A stretch of 64,000 nt of DNA from the NCBI GenBank assembly GCA_017615595.1, contig JAFZZT010000050.1, positions 140,002-204,001 on the forward strand. The letters are read 5' to 3'. How positions within the stretch are numbered: the stretch's first letter is position 1; each line of letters opens with the position of its first letter. Origin of the DNA: Bacteroidales bacterium (lineage in GTDB: Bacteria; Bacteroidota; Bacteroidia; Bacteroidales; WCHB1-69). Positions 33,431 through 42,100 of the stretch are shown here, piece after piece. The notes beneath the pieces are model-generated. The model ran no database searches. It was not told the origin of the DNA and worked only from the letters and a program-made list of their open reading frames with translations. A program made the position numbers and the translations under genes.

Positions 33431-34639
33431 TTAGCTTTTTATCATTTGTCGATAGAAATCTACCAACTGTTCTTGCAAAAGGTTGTTATTGTGATACACG
33501 GAGATAAACTCGCGGGCATTCTCGCCGATGATGGAGCAGATGTCGGGGGTGGCGACGCATTTGTTGATGACGGCCACGAACTCCTCCGGCGTATCGGCGA
33601 TGAAAAGATGTTTGCCGTTTTCCACGTCAAGACCCTGGGCACCCACCGAGGTGGTGACGACTACCTTGCCCAACGCCATACCTTCGATGATCTTGATCCG
33701 GATGCCGCTACCTGACAGCAACGGGACAATCATAATATCATGCTGGAGCATGAACTCATTGGCATCGGGCACGGAACCGACCATCTGGACGTTCTGGTCC
33801 TGCCGTTCGTACAACGACTCGGGGATATGGTGCCCCGCGATGGTGAAGGTCAAGGCGGGTTGCTCTTTCAATATCTCAGGCCACACTTCATCCAGGAACC
33901 ACTCGATGCCCTCCACGTTGGGCGTCCAGTTCATACTTCCCAAATGGAACAACGAGGGCTCGTCCGAAGGGATATAGTCGTCTTCATCCTCATATCGATC
34001 CAGGTCAATGCCAAAGGTGAGTATCTCACCCTTGGAGTTAGGCGACAAGTCGTGGAAATATTGGAAGTCGGGGGCCGAGATGGTCAGATAGCCATCCACC
34101 GACTGGAGGATGCGACGCTCCACGCGTTCCAGCTGATGGGCGTTCACCCTGAAGGCGATCTTCTTCAGCGGGTTGCGTTCATTCTGCGCCAGTCGTTCCC
34201 ATATCTCATGCTCAATGTTGTGCATGCGCATCACGATGGGGGTGGTGGTGAGTTTGCGAATCACAGCGATATATGGCATCATGTAGATGGACTCAATATG
34301 GATGATGTCAAAAGATTCCCTTTTGAGCACTTCCGTGAGCAGGGAGACCATCTGCTTGGAGTAAAAGCGACTGATGTGATAGGAGGAGCCCGTGAAGAGC
34401 GTCTTGAATGCATCCATCATTTTGGGGGTCGTGTCCACAAAGACAGACTCAAAGCGGGTCTGCTGGAGGTAGCCCTCCGGGAATGCGTCCAGATGCACCG
34501 GGTGTTTCGGCGTCTCAACGGCTATCACCTTGACATCGTGTCCGCTTTTCAGCAGCATATCGGTGATATTATGAATAGCCACACATCCGCCATCGACCAT
34601 CGGATGGGGAGGTTTATGACACAGTTGGAGTATCTTCAT
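33431..34639 (-). CDS. Family 4 (GT-B) glycosyltransferase
   Basis: A 402-residue GT-B fold protein. The N-terminal half has HKPPHPMVDGGCVAIHNITD, the acceptor-side glycine-rich turn of GT4 enzymes, and HIESIYMMPY. The C-terminal half has LGSMNWTPNVEGIEWFLDEV and the donor site VPLLSGSGIRIKIIEGMALG, close to sugar-transfer-associated glycosyltransferases of family 4. The first 26 bases lie within the 3' end of the LptF/G gene, and dxs starts two bases after its stop. No membrane segments. A surface-polysaccharide role is likely, but acceptor and donor are unknown. Confidence 0.88.
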   Translation of the reverse strand: MKILQLCHKPPHPMVDGGCVAIHNITDMLLKSGHDVKVIAVETPKHPVHLDAFPEGYLQQTRFESVFVDTTPKMMDAFKTLFTGSSYHISRFYSKQMVSLLTEVLKRESFDIIHIESIYMMPYIAVIRKLTTTPIVMRMHNIEHEIWERLAQNERNPLKKIAFRVNAHQLERVERRILQSVDGYLTISAPDFQYFHDLSPNSKGEILTFGIDLDRYEDEDDYIPSDEPSLFHLGSMNWTPNVEGIEWFLDEVWPEILKEQPALTFTIAGHHIPESLYERQDQNVQMVGSVPDANEFMLQHDIMIVPLLSGSGIRIKIIEGMALGKVVVTTSVGAQGLDVENGKHLFIADTPEEFVAVINKCVATPDICSIIGENAREFISVYHNNNLLQEQLVDFYRQMIKS

Positions 34640-36080
34640 GTCGTTTTTTGAATATTTTCAATTGTTTAAGATTATCGATAAATTTGGAATAGGTGTCGGG
34701 CGACAGCACCGAGGAGTCTGTGGTGGCATGATAGGTCAGGAACACACAGATGGGGAGCAGTATGATGGAAGAGAGCCACATGCCGAACCAGACGGGCAGC
34801 GGGCTGCTCTTAGACAGTTTCTCGCCGATGATGGAGATGGCGAAATAGAAGGTGAAAAAGACCACCGTGATCACCAGCGGTATGCCGATGCCTCCTTTGC
34901 GGATGATGGAGCCCAGCGGCGCCCCGATGAAGAAGAAGAGCAGACAGGCCATCGCCAAGGTGAACTTCCGATGGAATTCAATCTGATAGTTCCATAGCTG
35001 ATGGGTGCGGAACTCCACTTCCTGGAAGTTATAGTTGATGGCGTATGACGTGTTGCGGACTCCGTGCTCCGCCAGCTGGTAAACCCTCGCCTGAAAGAGG
35101 TCATCACGATCCGTCAACTGGGGCAGATCCTGGGTGCTGGCCGTCTCTACCTTGTCATTGTCTTTCACCATCGTATTGAAGAAGTAAAGACACTGGAGGA
35201 TGATGTTGGCGGTCTGTTGGTTGTTGTATTTGATTTGGAATTTGGCAGTGTCAATCTGCTGGGTCAGCTGTTTCACCGACAATGCCGTGGAGTGGTTCTC
35301 ATAGAAGCTGGCATCCACGCTTTGGGCGGAGAAGTCCGACATGTCGAAACGTTTGTACTGCTTGTCGAAAGTGGCGCGCATGAGGGGGTAGTGGTTTCGG
35401 GAGTCGTAAGAGCCACGCGACACAGACGACTCATCCCAGCTGGAGCCGTTGTAGAGCGTGAAAAGCAGATAGTGCTTGTCGGGGGTAACCTCCATCGTCC
35501 CCCGCTCGGCGGCGGTGACGTTGATGTTGCCCTGATGCTTGGAGTGGTCGTAAATCAGGATATCCTTGATGGTAACGCCGTCCGGCATCTTCTTGCCGAC
35601 ACGGATCGCATAGTTGTCTATGTCGGTATAGAACACACCCTCCGTGATGTTGAGGGCGGGCTTCTGCTCCTGGATGTCAAAGAGGAGCATCTTGAGTTTC
35701 AGGGTAGCTCTTGGGATAACGTCGTTGGACACCTCAAAAGCGAGGCAGCCGATGAGGATAGAGACCACTGTCAGGGGCATCATCATACGGCGAGTGGAGA
35801 TTCCGGCCGATTTCAGGGCGACTATTTCGGAACGTTCGCCCATATTGCCGAAGGTCATCAGGGATGCCAGCAGCACCGCTAACGGAAAAGCCATGGAAGA
35901 GAGGGTGATGGAGGCGTAGAAAAGCAATTTCAGAAGCACACCAAGTCCCAATCCCTTCCCGACCAGCTCATCGACCCACTTCCATAGAAACTGCATGAGC
36001 AGCACAAAGAGAGCCACGAAAAACGTCAGGACAAAGGGTCCCAAGAAGTTCTTGCACAGATAGCGGTCAATGATCTTCAC
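34614..36080 (-). CDS. LptF/LptG family LPS export permease
   Basis: A 488-residue inner-membrane component of the kind that, with LptB, extracts lipopolysaccharide for transport to the outer membrane. It starts MKIIDRYLCKNFLGPFVLTF, the conserved LptF/G N-terminus, has three helices in the first 110 residues and three after about 370, and a periplasmic beta-jellyroll domain between them. LASLMTFGNMGERSEIVALK is the coupling-helix region. Only one such gene is seen here; Bacteroidota usually carry the second elsewhere. It overlaps the following glycosyltransferase by 26 bases. Confidence 0.92.
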   Translation of the reverse strand: MKIIDRYLCKNFLGPFVLTFFVALFVLLMQFLWKWVDELVGKGLGLGVLLKLLFYASITLSSMAFPLAVLLASLMTFGNMGERSEIVALKSAGISTRRMMMPLTVVSILIGCLAFEVSNDVIPRATLKLKMLLFDIQEQKPALNITEGVFYTDIDNYAIRVGKKMPDGVTIKDILIYDHSKHQGNINVTAAERGTMEVTPDKHYLLFTLYNGSSWDESSVSRGSYDSRNHYPLMRATFDKQYKRFDMSDFSAQSVDASFYENHSTALSVKQLTQQIDTAKFQIKYNNQQTANIILQCLYFFNTMVKDNDKVETASTQDLPQLTDRDDLFQARVYQLAEHGVRNTSYAINYNFQEVEFRTHQLWNYQIEFHRKFTLAMACLLFFFIGAPLGSIIRKGGIGIPLVITVVFFTFYFAISIIGEKLSKSSPLPVWFGMWLSSIILLPICVFLTYHATTDSSVLSPDTYSKFIDNLKQLKIFKKRHEDTPTVS

Positions 36081-36095
36081 GATAGCGGCAAACTG

Positions 36096-36938
36096 TTAGT
36101 AATCGCCAAGCGTCTCAGGCAGTTGAGCCAGAGCGGCGGCAGCCTGTTCATCGTTAGGGGCGGAGCCGTGCCATTTGTGCGTGCCCATCATGAAATCCAC
36201 GCCCATGCCCATCTCCGTCTTCATGATGATCGCAATAGATTTCCCGTTACGGGACAGCTTCTTGGCCAGATTCAACGTCATCACCACAGACTTCATGTCG
36301 TTGCCGTTCATCTCCAGGACGAGCCAGTTGAAGGCCTCCAGTTTGGCGCGGAGATTGCCCAGGCTGTTCACCTCGTCCACAGGGCCGTCTATCTGCTTCC
36401 CATTATAGTCGATGGTGACAATGAGGTTGTCCACCTTGTTGTTGGGGGCAAACATGAAAGCTTCCCACACTTGACCTTCTTCCAACTCGCCGTCACCCGT
36501 GAGAGCGAAGACCAGGTTGGCATCATGATTGGCTTTCTTGGCCAGCGCGGCACCGATAGCCACTGATACCCCTTGTCCTAGGGAGCCGGAAGCCACACGG
36601 ACGCCCGGGAGTCCTTCCACCGGGGTGGGGTGGCCTTGCAGACGCGTGTGCAGTTTGCGGAAAGTGGCCAACTCGGCGACCGGGAAAAAGCCACGGCGAG
36701 CCATGACGCTATACAAGACCGGCGAGATGTGGCCATTCGACAAAAAGAACATATCCTCACCGGCACCTTCTTTCGTGAAAGCATCCGGCTGAATGTTCAT
36801 GATCTCGAAATAGAGGGCGGTCATAAAATCCGCACAACCCAAAGAGCCTCCGGGATGTCCGGACTGAGCACCATGCACCATCCGGATGATGTCTCTTCTC
36901 ACTTGGGCGGCAATTGACTGTAACTCTTTAATTTCCAT
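36096..36938 (-). CDS. Transketolase, N-terminal subunit
   Basis: The TPP-binding half of a split transketolase, 280 residues. It has SGHPGGSLGCADFMTALYFE, FFLSNGHISPVLYSVMARRG, GSLGQGVSVAIGAALAKK and the TPP motif GDGELEEGQVWEAFMFA leading to VTIDYNGKQ. It ends near residue 280 where full-length transketolases continue into the pyrimidine-binding half. In split systems that half normally follows directly, but here the next gene (15 bases on) is LptF/G. The C-terminal partner must be elsewhere, since no match was found in the window. Role: pentose-phosphate interconversion. Confidence 0.9.
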   Translation of the reverse strand: MEIKELQSIAAQVRRDIIRMVHGAQSGHPGGSLGCADFMTALYFEIMNIQPDAFTKEGAGEDMFFLSNGHISPVLYSVMARRGFFPVAELATFRKLHTRLQGHPTPVEGLPGVRVASGSLGQGVSVAIGAALAKKANHDANLVFALTGDGELEEGQVWEAFMFAPNNKVDNLIVTIDYNGKQIDGPVDEVNSLGNLRAKLEAFNWLVLEMNGNDMKSVVMTLNLAKKLSRNGKSIAIIMKTEMGMGVDFMMGTHKWHGSAPNDEQAAAALAQLPETLGDY

Positions 36939-36957
36939 AACGATATTGTTTTAAAAA

Positions 36958-37356
36958 TTATTCAATGGCAGCGGAGATTTTCTGAGCAATCTCGGCAAAC
37001 TCTTCCGGAGTGAGTTTCACACGCTCCCCTTTGAAGTCCAAATCGCCCACTCCGTTGATGGGGACCAGGTGAATGTGCGTGTGTGGCACGTCAATGCCGA
37101 TCACGGCCACTCCGATACGTTTGCACGGCATGGCTTTTTCAACGCCCAAGGCCACCTTCTTGGCAAAAATCATCATCTTGCCCAACAGCTCATCCGGCAG
37201 GTCAAAGATGTAGTCGTTTTGCAACTTGGTGATGACCAGTGTATGGCCTTTTGCCAGCGGCGAGATGTCGAGGAAAGCGAAGAAATTCTCGTCCTCGGCA
37301 ATCTTATAGCAAGGGATTTCCCCTTTTGCGATTTTAGTGAAAATAGTCTCTTCCAT
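36958..37356 (-). CDS. HIT family nucleotide-binding protein
   Basis: A 132-residue histidine-triad protein. It starts ETIFTKIAKGEIPCYKIAED and has the active-site triad in VPHTHIHLVPING (about residues 97-109). Such proteins hydrolyse adenylated or nucleotidyl compounds such as AMP-lysine or AMP-phosphoramidates. Length and motif order match the bacterial HinT/YcfF group. It lies 17 bases after greA and 19 before the transketolase half. Confidence 0.93.
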   Translation of the reverse strand: MEETIFTKIAKGEIPCYKIAEDENFFAFLDISPLAKGHTLVITKLQNDYIFDLPDELLGKMMIFAKKVALGVEKAMPCKRIGVAVIGIDVPHTHIHLVPINGVGDLDFKGERVKLTPEEFAEIAQKISAAIE

Positions 37357-37373
37357 CGTTTACTGGTAATAAA

Positions 37374-37847
37374 TTAGCGTGACACATCCAGAATCTCGAA
37401 ATCCATGGCACCGGCAGGGGCCTGCATGGTGACCACATCGCCTTTCGCATTGCCGATGAGAGCCTTGGCCAGAGGACTGGAGACCGAGATCTTGCCAGCC
37501 TTCAAGTCAGACTCCGATTCAGGCACGATGGTGTAGGTCATCTGAGCCTGGGTCTTGACATTCTTAACGGTCACAATAGAATAAATCAGCACTTTACTTA
37601 CATCTATTTTTGACTCATCGATAATGCGGGCTTTGGCGATGAGGTTGCGCAGGTTGGCAATCTTCAGCTCCAGGAGTCCTTGGGCCTCTTTGGCGGCGTC
37701 ATACTCCGCATTCTCGGAGAGATCACCCTTGTCGCGTGCATCGGCGATAGCCTGGGAGATCTTTGGTCTTTCCACAGCCTCTAACTGAACAAGTTCTTGC
37801 TTTAAAGCATCTAATCCTTCTTGTGTATAGTACTTAATGTCTTCCAT
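37374..37847 (-). CDS. greA: Transcription elongation factor GreA
   Basis: GreA rescues backtracked RNA polymerase by stimulating transcript cleavage. The 157-residue protein has the N-terminal coiled coil (LDALKQELVQLEAVERPKIS, with the basic/acidic tip GDLSENAEYDAAKEAQG) and the C-terminal FKBP-like domain ending VVTMQAPAGAMDFEILDV. The frame is open up to 37964, but the extra 39 residues run through an intrinsic terminator, so the ATG at 37847 is the start. First gene of the greA-HIT-tkt-lptF-GT4-dxs run. Confidence 0.95.
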   Translation of the reverse strand: MEDIKYYTQEGLDALKQELVQLEAVERPKISQAIADARDKGDLSENAEYDAAKEAQGLLELKIANLRNLIAKARIIDESKIDVSKVLIYSIVTVKNVKTQAQMTYTIVPESESDLKAGKISVSSPLAKALIGNAKGDVVTMQAPAGAMDFEILDVSR

Positions 37848-37870
37848 TTTTTGAATTAATATTACACAAA

Positions 37871-37896
37871 GGAAGAGGCCTTTGACAGCCTCTTCC
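37871..37896 (-). terminator. Intrinsic terminator of the PorV transcription unit
   Basis: A perfect 9-bp stem (GGAAGAGGC/GCCTCTTCC) with an 8-base loop lies 26 bases after the PorV stop. A 9-T run follows on the plus strand and a short TTTGTGT on the minus strand. It separates the T9SS/TonB unit from greA. Confidence 0.75.
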
Positions 37897-37921
37897 TTTT
37901 TTTTTATAAAGAATAATTGGT

Positions 37922-39106
37922 TTACAACGTAACTTTGATACCCACCAGGTGGTTGCCACGCCATTTGCTGGTGAAGCGATAAGCGTAGTCGATGTAAATT
38001 CTGGCACCCGTGTTGCCTTTCTTCAACGGGATGACTGCGGTAGCACCGACAGACGGTCCCAAGAAGAAGGAGTCACCGTTGACAAGAATAGTGGACACAA
38101 CCTCATTCGTGGAGTAGTCAGTTGACGTCTTCTTGGCGAAGCTTTCCAAAGAGTAGCCACCGCGGATCATGAAGTAGTTCATGAAAGCATATTCAAGACC
38201 TACGGCGAAGATATCACGAGAGTAGGAGTTGGCGGTGAAGGCACCCATCAAGGTGATTCTGTGCATAGCTTCATCTCTGGTAAGGCCCGCCTCTTTTCTG
38301 TCATCCTTGCTCATCTCAGCATACTCACCTCCAAAGAAGAGGAAGTCGTAAGATACGCCGATGGTCAACAGGGAAGGCATCTCAAATTCAGCGGAACGAG
38401 CTTCCAGGGTCTGCTCATAGGAAGTACCGTTGATACGACCTCTGGCAGCGAGACCGTCACCCTTGTAGCTCATCGGAAGACCGATGTTCTTCAAGGTCAC
38501 ACCAATCTTGAAGTTGTCGTAAGCACCAGCGGTGTATTGGATACCGGCATCCAGGGCGAAGCCTGTTGCGTGGGCATCGGAAATACTCTCGTTGATGATC
38601 TTGACAGAAACACCACCTTGGATGAAGTGGTTGAACTTCTTGGCATAGTGCAAACCGATGTAGGTAAGAGTCGGACTGAAAGTACCGAGACCACCTTCGG
38701 GCTGCATCACGGTAGTACGTTCAATGTCGCCAAAGCCCATGGAGAAGAATGAGAGTCCGATAGTACCGAAGTCCTTCTGACGTCCAATGTGCTGAGCAAA
38801 GCCAATAGAGTTGATATTGATGCCGCAGTTGGAGCCGACCAGGTATTGGGTACGGTTGAAAGCAAACTCAGTCTTTTTCACGAAGGAGAGACCGGCAACA
38901 TTAGAATAGACAGATTCAAGACCGCGGATCTCAGCCACACCTGCATTGGCAAAACCACTGGTGTGAGCCCAAGGGTCAATCATCAAATGGGAGGCGCCAG
39001 CCTGACCGGAACGGTCTCTATTACCTGCCAGTACGTTATAGGACGTACTGACAGATATAAGAGCAACTAATGTGCAAATTATTAATGATTTATATAAATT
39101 TTTCAT
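37922..39106 (-). CDS. PorV/PorQ family outer-membrane protein
   Basis: A 394-residue outer-membrane barrel of the FadL-like PorV/PorQ type. It has a signal peptide (about 1-27) and the conserved start AGASHLMIDPWAHTSGFANA with GLESVYSNVAGLSF, then many alternating strand segments and the terminal IDYAYRFTSKWRGNHLVGIKVTL-type ending (last residues VTL). PorV proteins work with the type IX secretion pore and bind sorting-domain cargo for release or anchoring. Here it is the last gene after a TonB receptor and a large exported protein, so it probably services that neighbour. Whether it is the global PorV or a dedicated copy cannot be told. Confidence 0.85.
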   Translation of the reverse strand: MKNLYKSLIICTLVALISVSTSYNVLAGNRDRSGQAGASHLMIDPWAHTSGFANAGVAEIRGLESVYSNVAGLSFVKKTEFAFNRTQYLVGSNCGININSIGFAQHIGRQKDFGTIGLSFFSMGFGDIERTTVMQPEGGLGTFSPTLTYIGLHYAKKFNHFIQGGVSVKIINESISDAHATGFALDAGIQYTAGAYDNFKIGVTLKNIGLPMSYKGDGLAARGRINGTSYEQTLEARSAEFEMPSLLTIGVSYDFLFFGGEYAEMSKDDRKEAGLTRDEAMHRITLMGAFTANSYSRDIFAVGLEYAFMNYFMIRGGYSLESFAKKTSTDYSTNEVVSTILVNGDSFFLGPSVGATAVIPLKKGNTGARIYIDYAYRFTSKWRGNHLVGIKVTL

Positions 39107-39136
39107 AATCTTGACAGTTTTACGGTATTAATAATT

Positions 39137-42100
39137 TTAGAAACCATTCAAGTCGGTAGGACGCATAGAGCAGAAGAACTTGAGCGTGCGCTCGCCAATG
39201 CCGTCAGCCTTGACGTGGATGATATACACGCCGCTGGCAATCGGGATGTTGGCATGGTTCTTCAGATCCCACTGGACAAATGAAGTGTTGGCATCACCTT
39301 TCGTAAGGGTTCTAATCAGAGTACCGTTAACGGTATAGATGGAAATCGTACAGTTCGCAGGAAGGTTCACGATTCTCACATAGTTCTCCAAAGCTGTGGA
39401 CTCATATTGAGAGAAGCCATAGTAAGGATTAGGAACAATGTTAATCTCCTCGAGAGCCGTCTCGAAATGTTCAGAAGTTTCCAACTTGGTAGGAGCGATA
39501 TTCTTGGTCGTAAACGTGTACATAGGATAACCTTCATTCTGATCGGCATGCGGTGCAGAAGCAGGATCGTTGTACCAACGAGAAGAGTATCTCAAGTACG
39601 GACGTGCAACACGCAACTTGATCTTGGCGTCGCAAGCCATCCAATTGTCCTCTTGGTTCATAGCCGGCATCGGGATGCTGGTCCACATCACATTGTTGAA
39701 CAATTGCATCTTGAGCTGTTTACGAAGATTGTTGGACAGGCTGGAGTTAGAAGCGATCACCTGGGCAAACTTGGCGTTGAGCCACTCGCACTGGTCATAC
39801 GGACCGCACTCGTACCACGGGTAGTATTTGCCATTGTACTCAAAGGATCCACCATGAGAAGTACCGTTGGAGTTGCTCATAGTTTCATTATCGTTGTAGT
39901 TACGTTGTCTGTTGGAGTTTCTGTAGTACATGCTACAAGTGTTACCGGAGCTACCGCAGACATAGACATAGTGACGACCGCCGTTGAGAGGCTCACCGAA
40001 GGTTACGGTATAAGCATCACGGTAGTTGTTGAATGCGGTAAGGCCCATCGGGATAGGCTCACCCGTCTCCTCGTCAAGAATCAGCTCGCCTGTTTGCGGG
40101 TTCTTGTAGAAAGCATATACATTGGTCGGGTTGAAGAGCATGTCGTTACCGTTGTTCAACTCATCAGCAGAGTTCTCTGCGAACATGATGTTCAGACGCT
40201 CGCCCGTCTCGACGTTGATGGCATAACCCGGGAACCAGCCGAAACCGGTAGTACCAGAGTTGTCAGGATTACCTTTCTTATCTACAGAAGGAGCTTTCTT
40301 CGGCTCGTGGCGCAGGTTCTTGAAGGTCTGGCCGTTGAAATGCTGATCCACTGTATAGCCAGAGTTGACATCGCCGCTACCGGACTCCAGCACCAAGGCA
40401 CGGGTCCAGAGGTTGGTGTCAGGCGTGAACACGATATCCACAGAATAGAGGTTCGTCAAAGTCTGGTTGTAACCAGGGTTGTACGGAGCAGCTGCAATCT
40501 TTTGGAACTCGAAATACGGGTTGGCAATACCATCCTTAGTATTGTTGACCTCCACATCAGCCTGCAGATACTTGGCTTTAGGACCGCCATCATAAGGAGA
40601 TGACATCACATACGGAGCCCAGAGGCCGTTCAACAGGTTTTCATACTGTTGGTTAGGATCGATGAAACCACGGGTCTGCTCGTCATCATTCAAGGTTCCG
40701 GACGGCATCACATAGAAGAAGTCTTCCTGACGCCACTTCATATAGTCGGCTTCAGCACCTTCTTGTCCGCCAGTATCGCCCCAGTCATGCCACTTGGCTG
40801 TAGCCGTCTGCTGACCAGCGTGAATCCAGTTGGCAGGATAGTCACCTTCCATATCAACCACGCCGGAGAGCCATGCATAATCACCATCGTACTCGATAGA
40901 AGAACCGACTACGTCAGGTTGTGCATACTTGGCCAAATTGGAATAAGAATAACCGGCATCCGTAGATTGGACATATTCATCCAGATTCTTTTGATAGATC
41001 TTGTAGTTGTCGTTAATGATGGCGATAGAGATACCCAGATCAGGGAACAACTCCTCGTTGGTCATACTGATAGGCATGGAGGCGGTAGTCACGCGCTCAA
41101 GACCCATATCGACAAGCTCATCGTCTGTAACCTCATCAGAAATGATCAGTTGCCATTCGGTATCGTCGTTCACATCATTGGAAGTCTCGTTCGGTAACAA
41201 CTTGATGGTATAGTCATAAGGTTTCACCTTCAACGGGTCGATGACCTTGATGTTCAGAGGACCATAGTTGTTCTTGTACTGAAGGTTGTTATAGGTGTTG
41301 TTGGCGAGGATGTTCTCAACGGACTCATCGGTCAGATCCAAGAAGAAACCACCATTGCCTTGACCCTCGATACGGGTAATCATAGGCTGATCACCATAAG
41401 TGGCGTTGAGGAGTTGCTCAACGGGCTTGTGAGGAATAGCGGTATAGGTCTTGATGTTTCTACGACCGGCCAGATAGACGATCTTTTGTCCGTCCAGATA
41501 ATCCGCATCAAGTTTGAACTCTTTGTATTGGTTGTAACCGTAGGCGATAACCAAGAAATAGTATTCTTTGTGGTTCACCAAGTTCTTGTTCGTACCGGTG
41601 GCGAACTTGTCTTCGGTCACGAGGAAGGAGTGGGAGATACCTTTGTTGGCACCGTTCACCATCTCGGTGGCAACGGAAGTTCCAACGGCGTCATTGTAGA
41701 TCCAGTTCACCAATTGAGCAGCCTCGTTGGCAATATCGCATTGAGCGATCAGGATAGCCTTGCTGGCATCATTCAGATCGGTAACGCTGACGGAAGCGGA
41801 AGCCAATTGATAAATCTGATAACCTTCAAACTTATAAGAACGATCTTCCTGGGAGAGAGAGTCGATCGTAGTCACAGTCTCGAAATTGTGAACAGCGATG
41901 ATGGTGTCTTCACCAGTAGCGGTATAAGTGTGCACGGAGTCGATAACCTCAACCAACTTGGTGGTCTCGATCGTCTTCTGGATCTGAGGATCTATCTCAA
42001 CATATTCCTCATGATAGTTATTGCTGTTAGGATCGTCGTTAGAGAGGAGGATGACGAGTTGGTTCTCATACTCACGGATGGAGACATCGGGAGCATCCGG

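Noticed and set aside
36096..36938. Dxs or LptF as the missing transketolase C-terminal half
   Set aside because: Dxs is a complete DXP synthase and LptF/G has no TPP-related sequence, so neither is the missing half.
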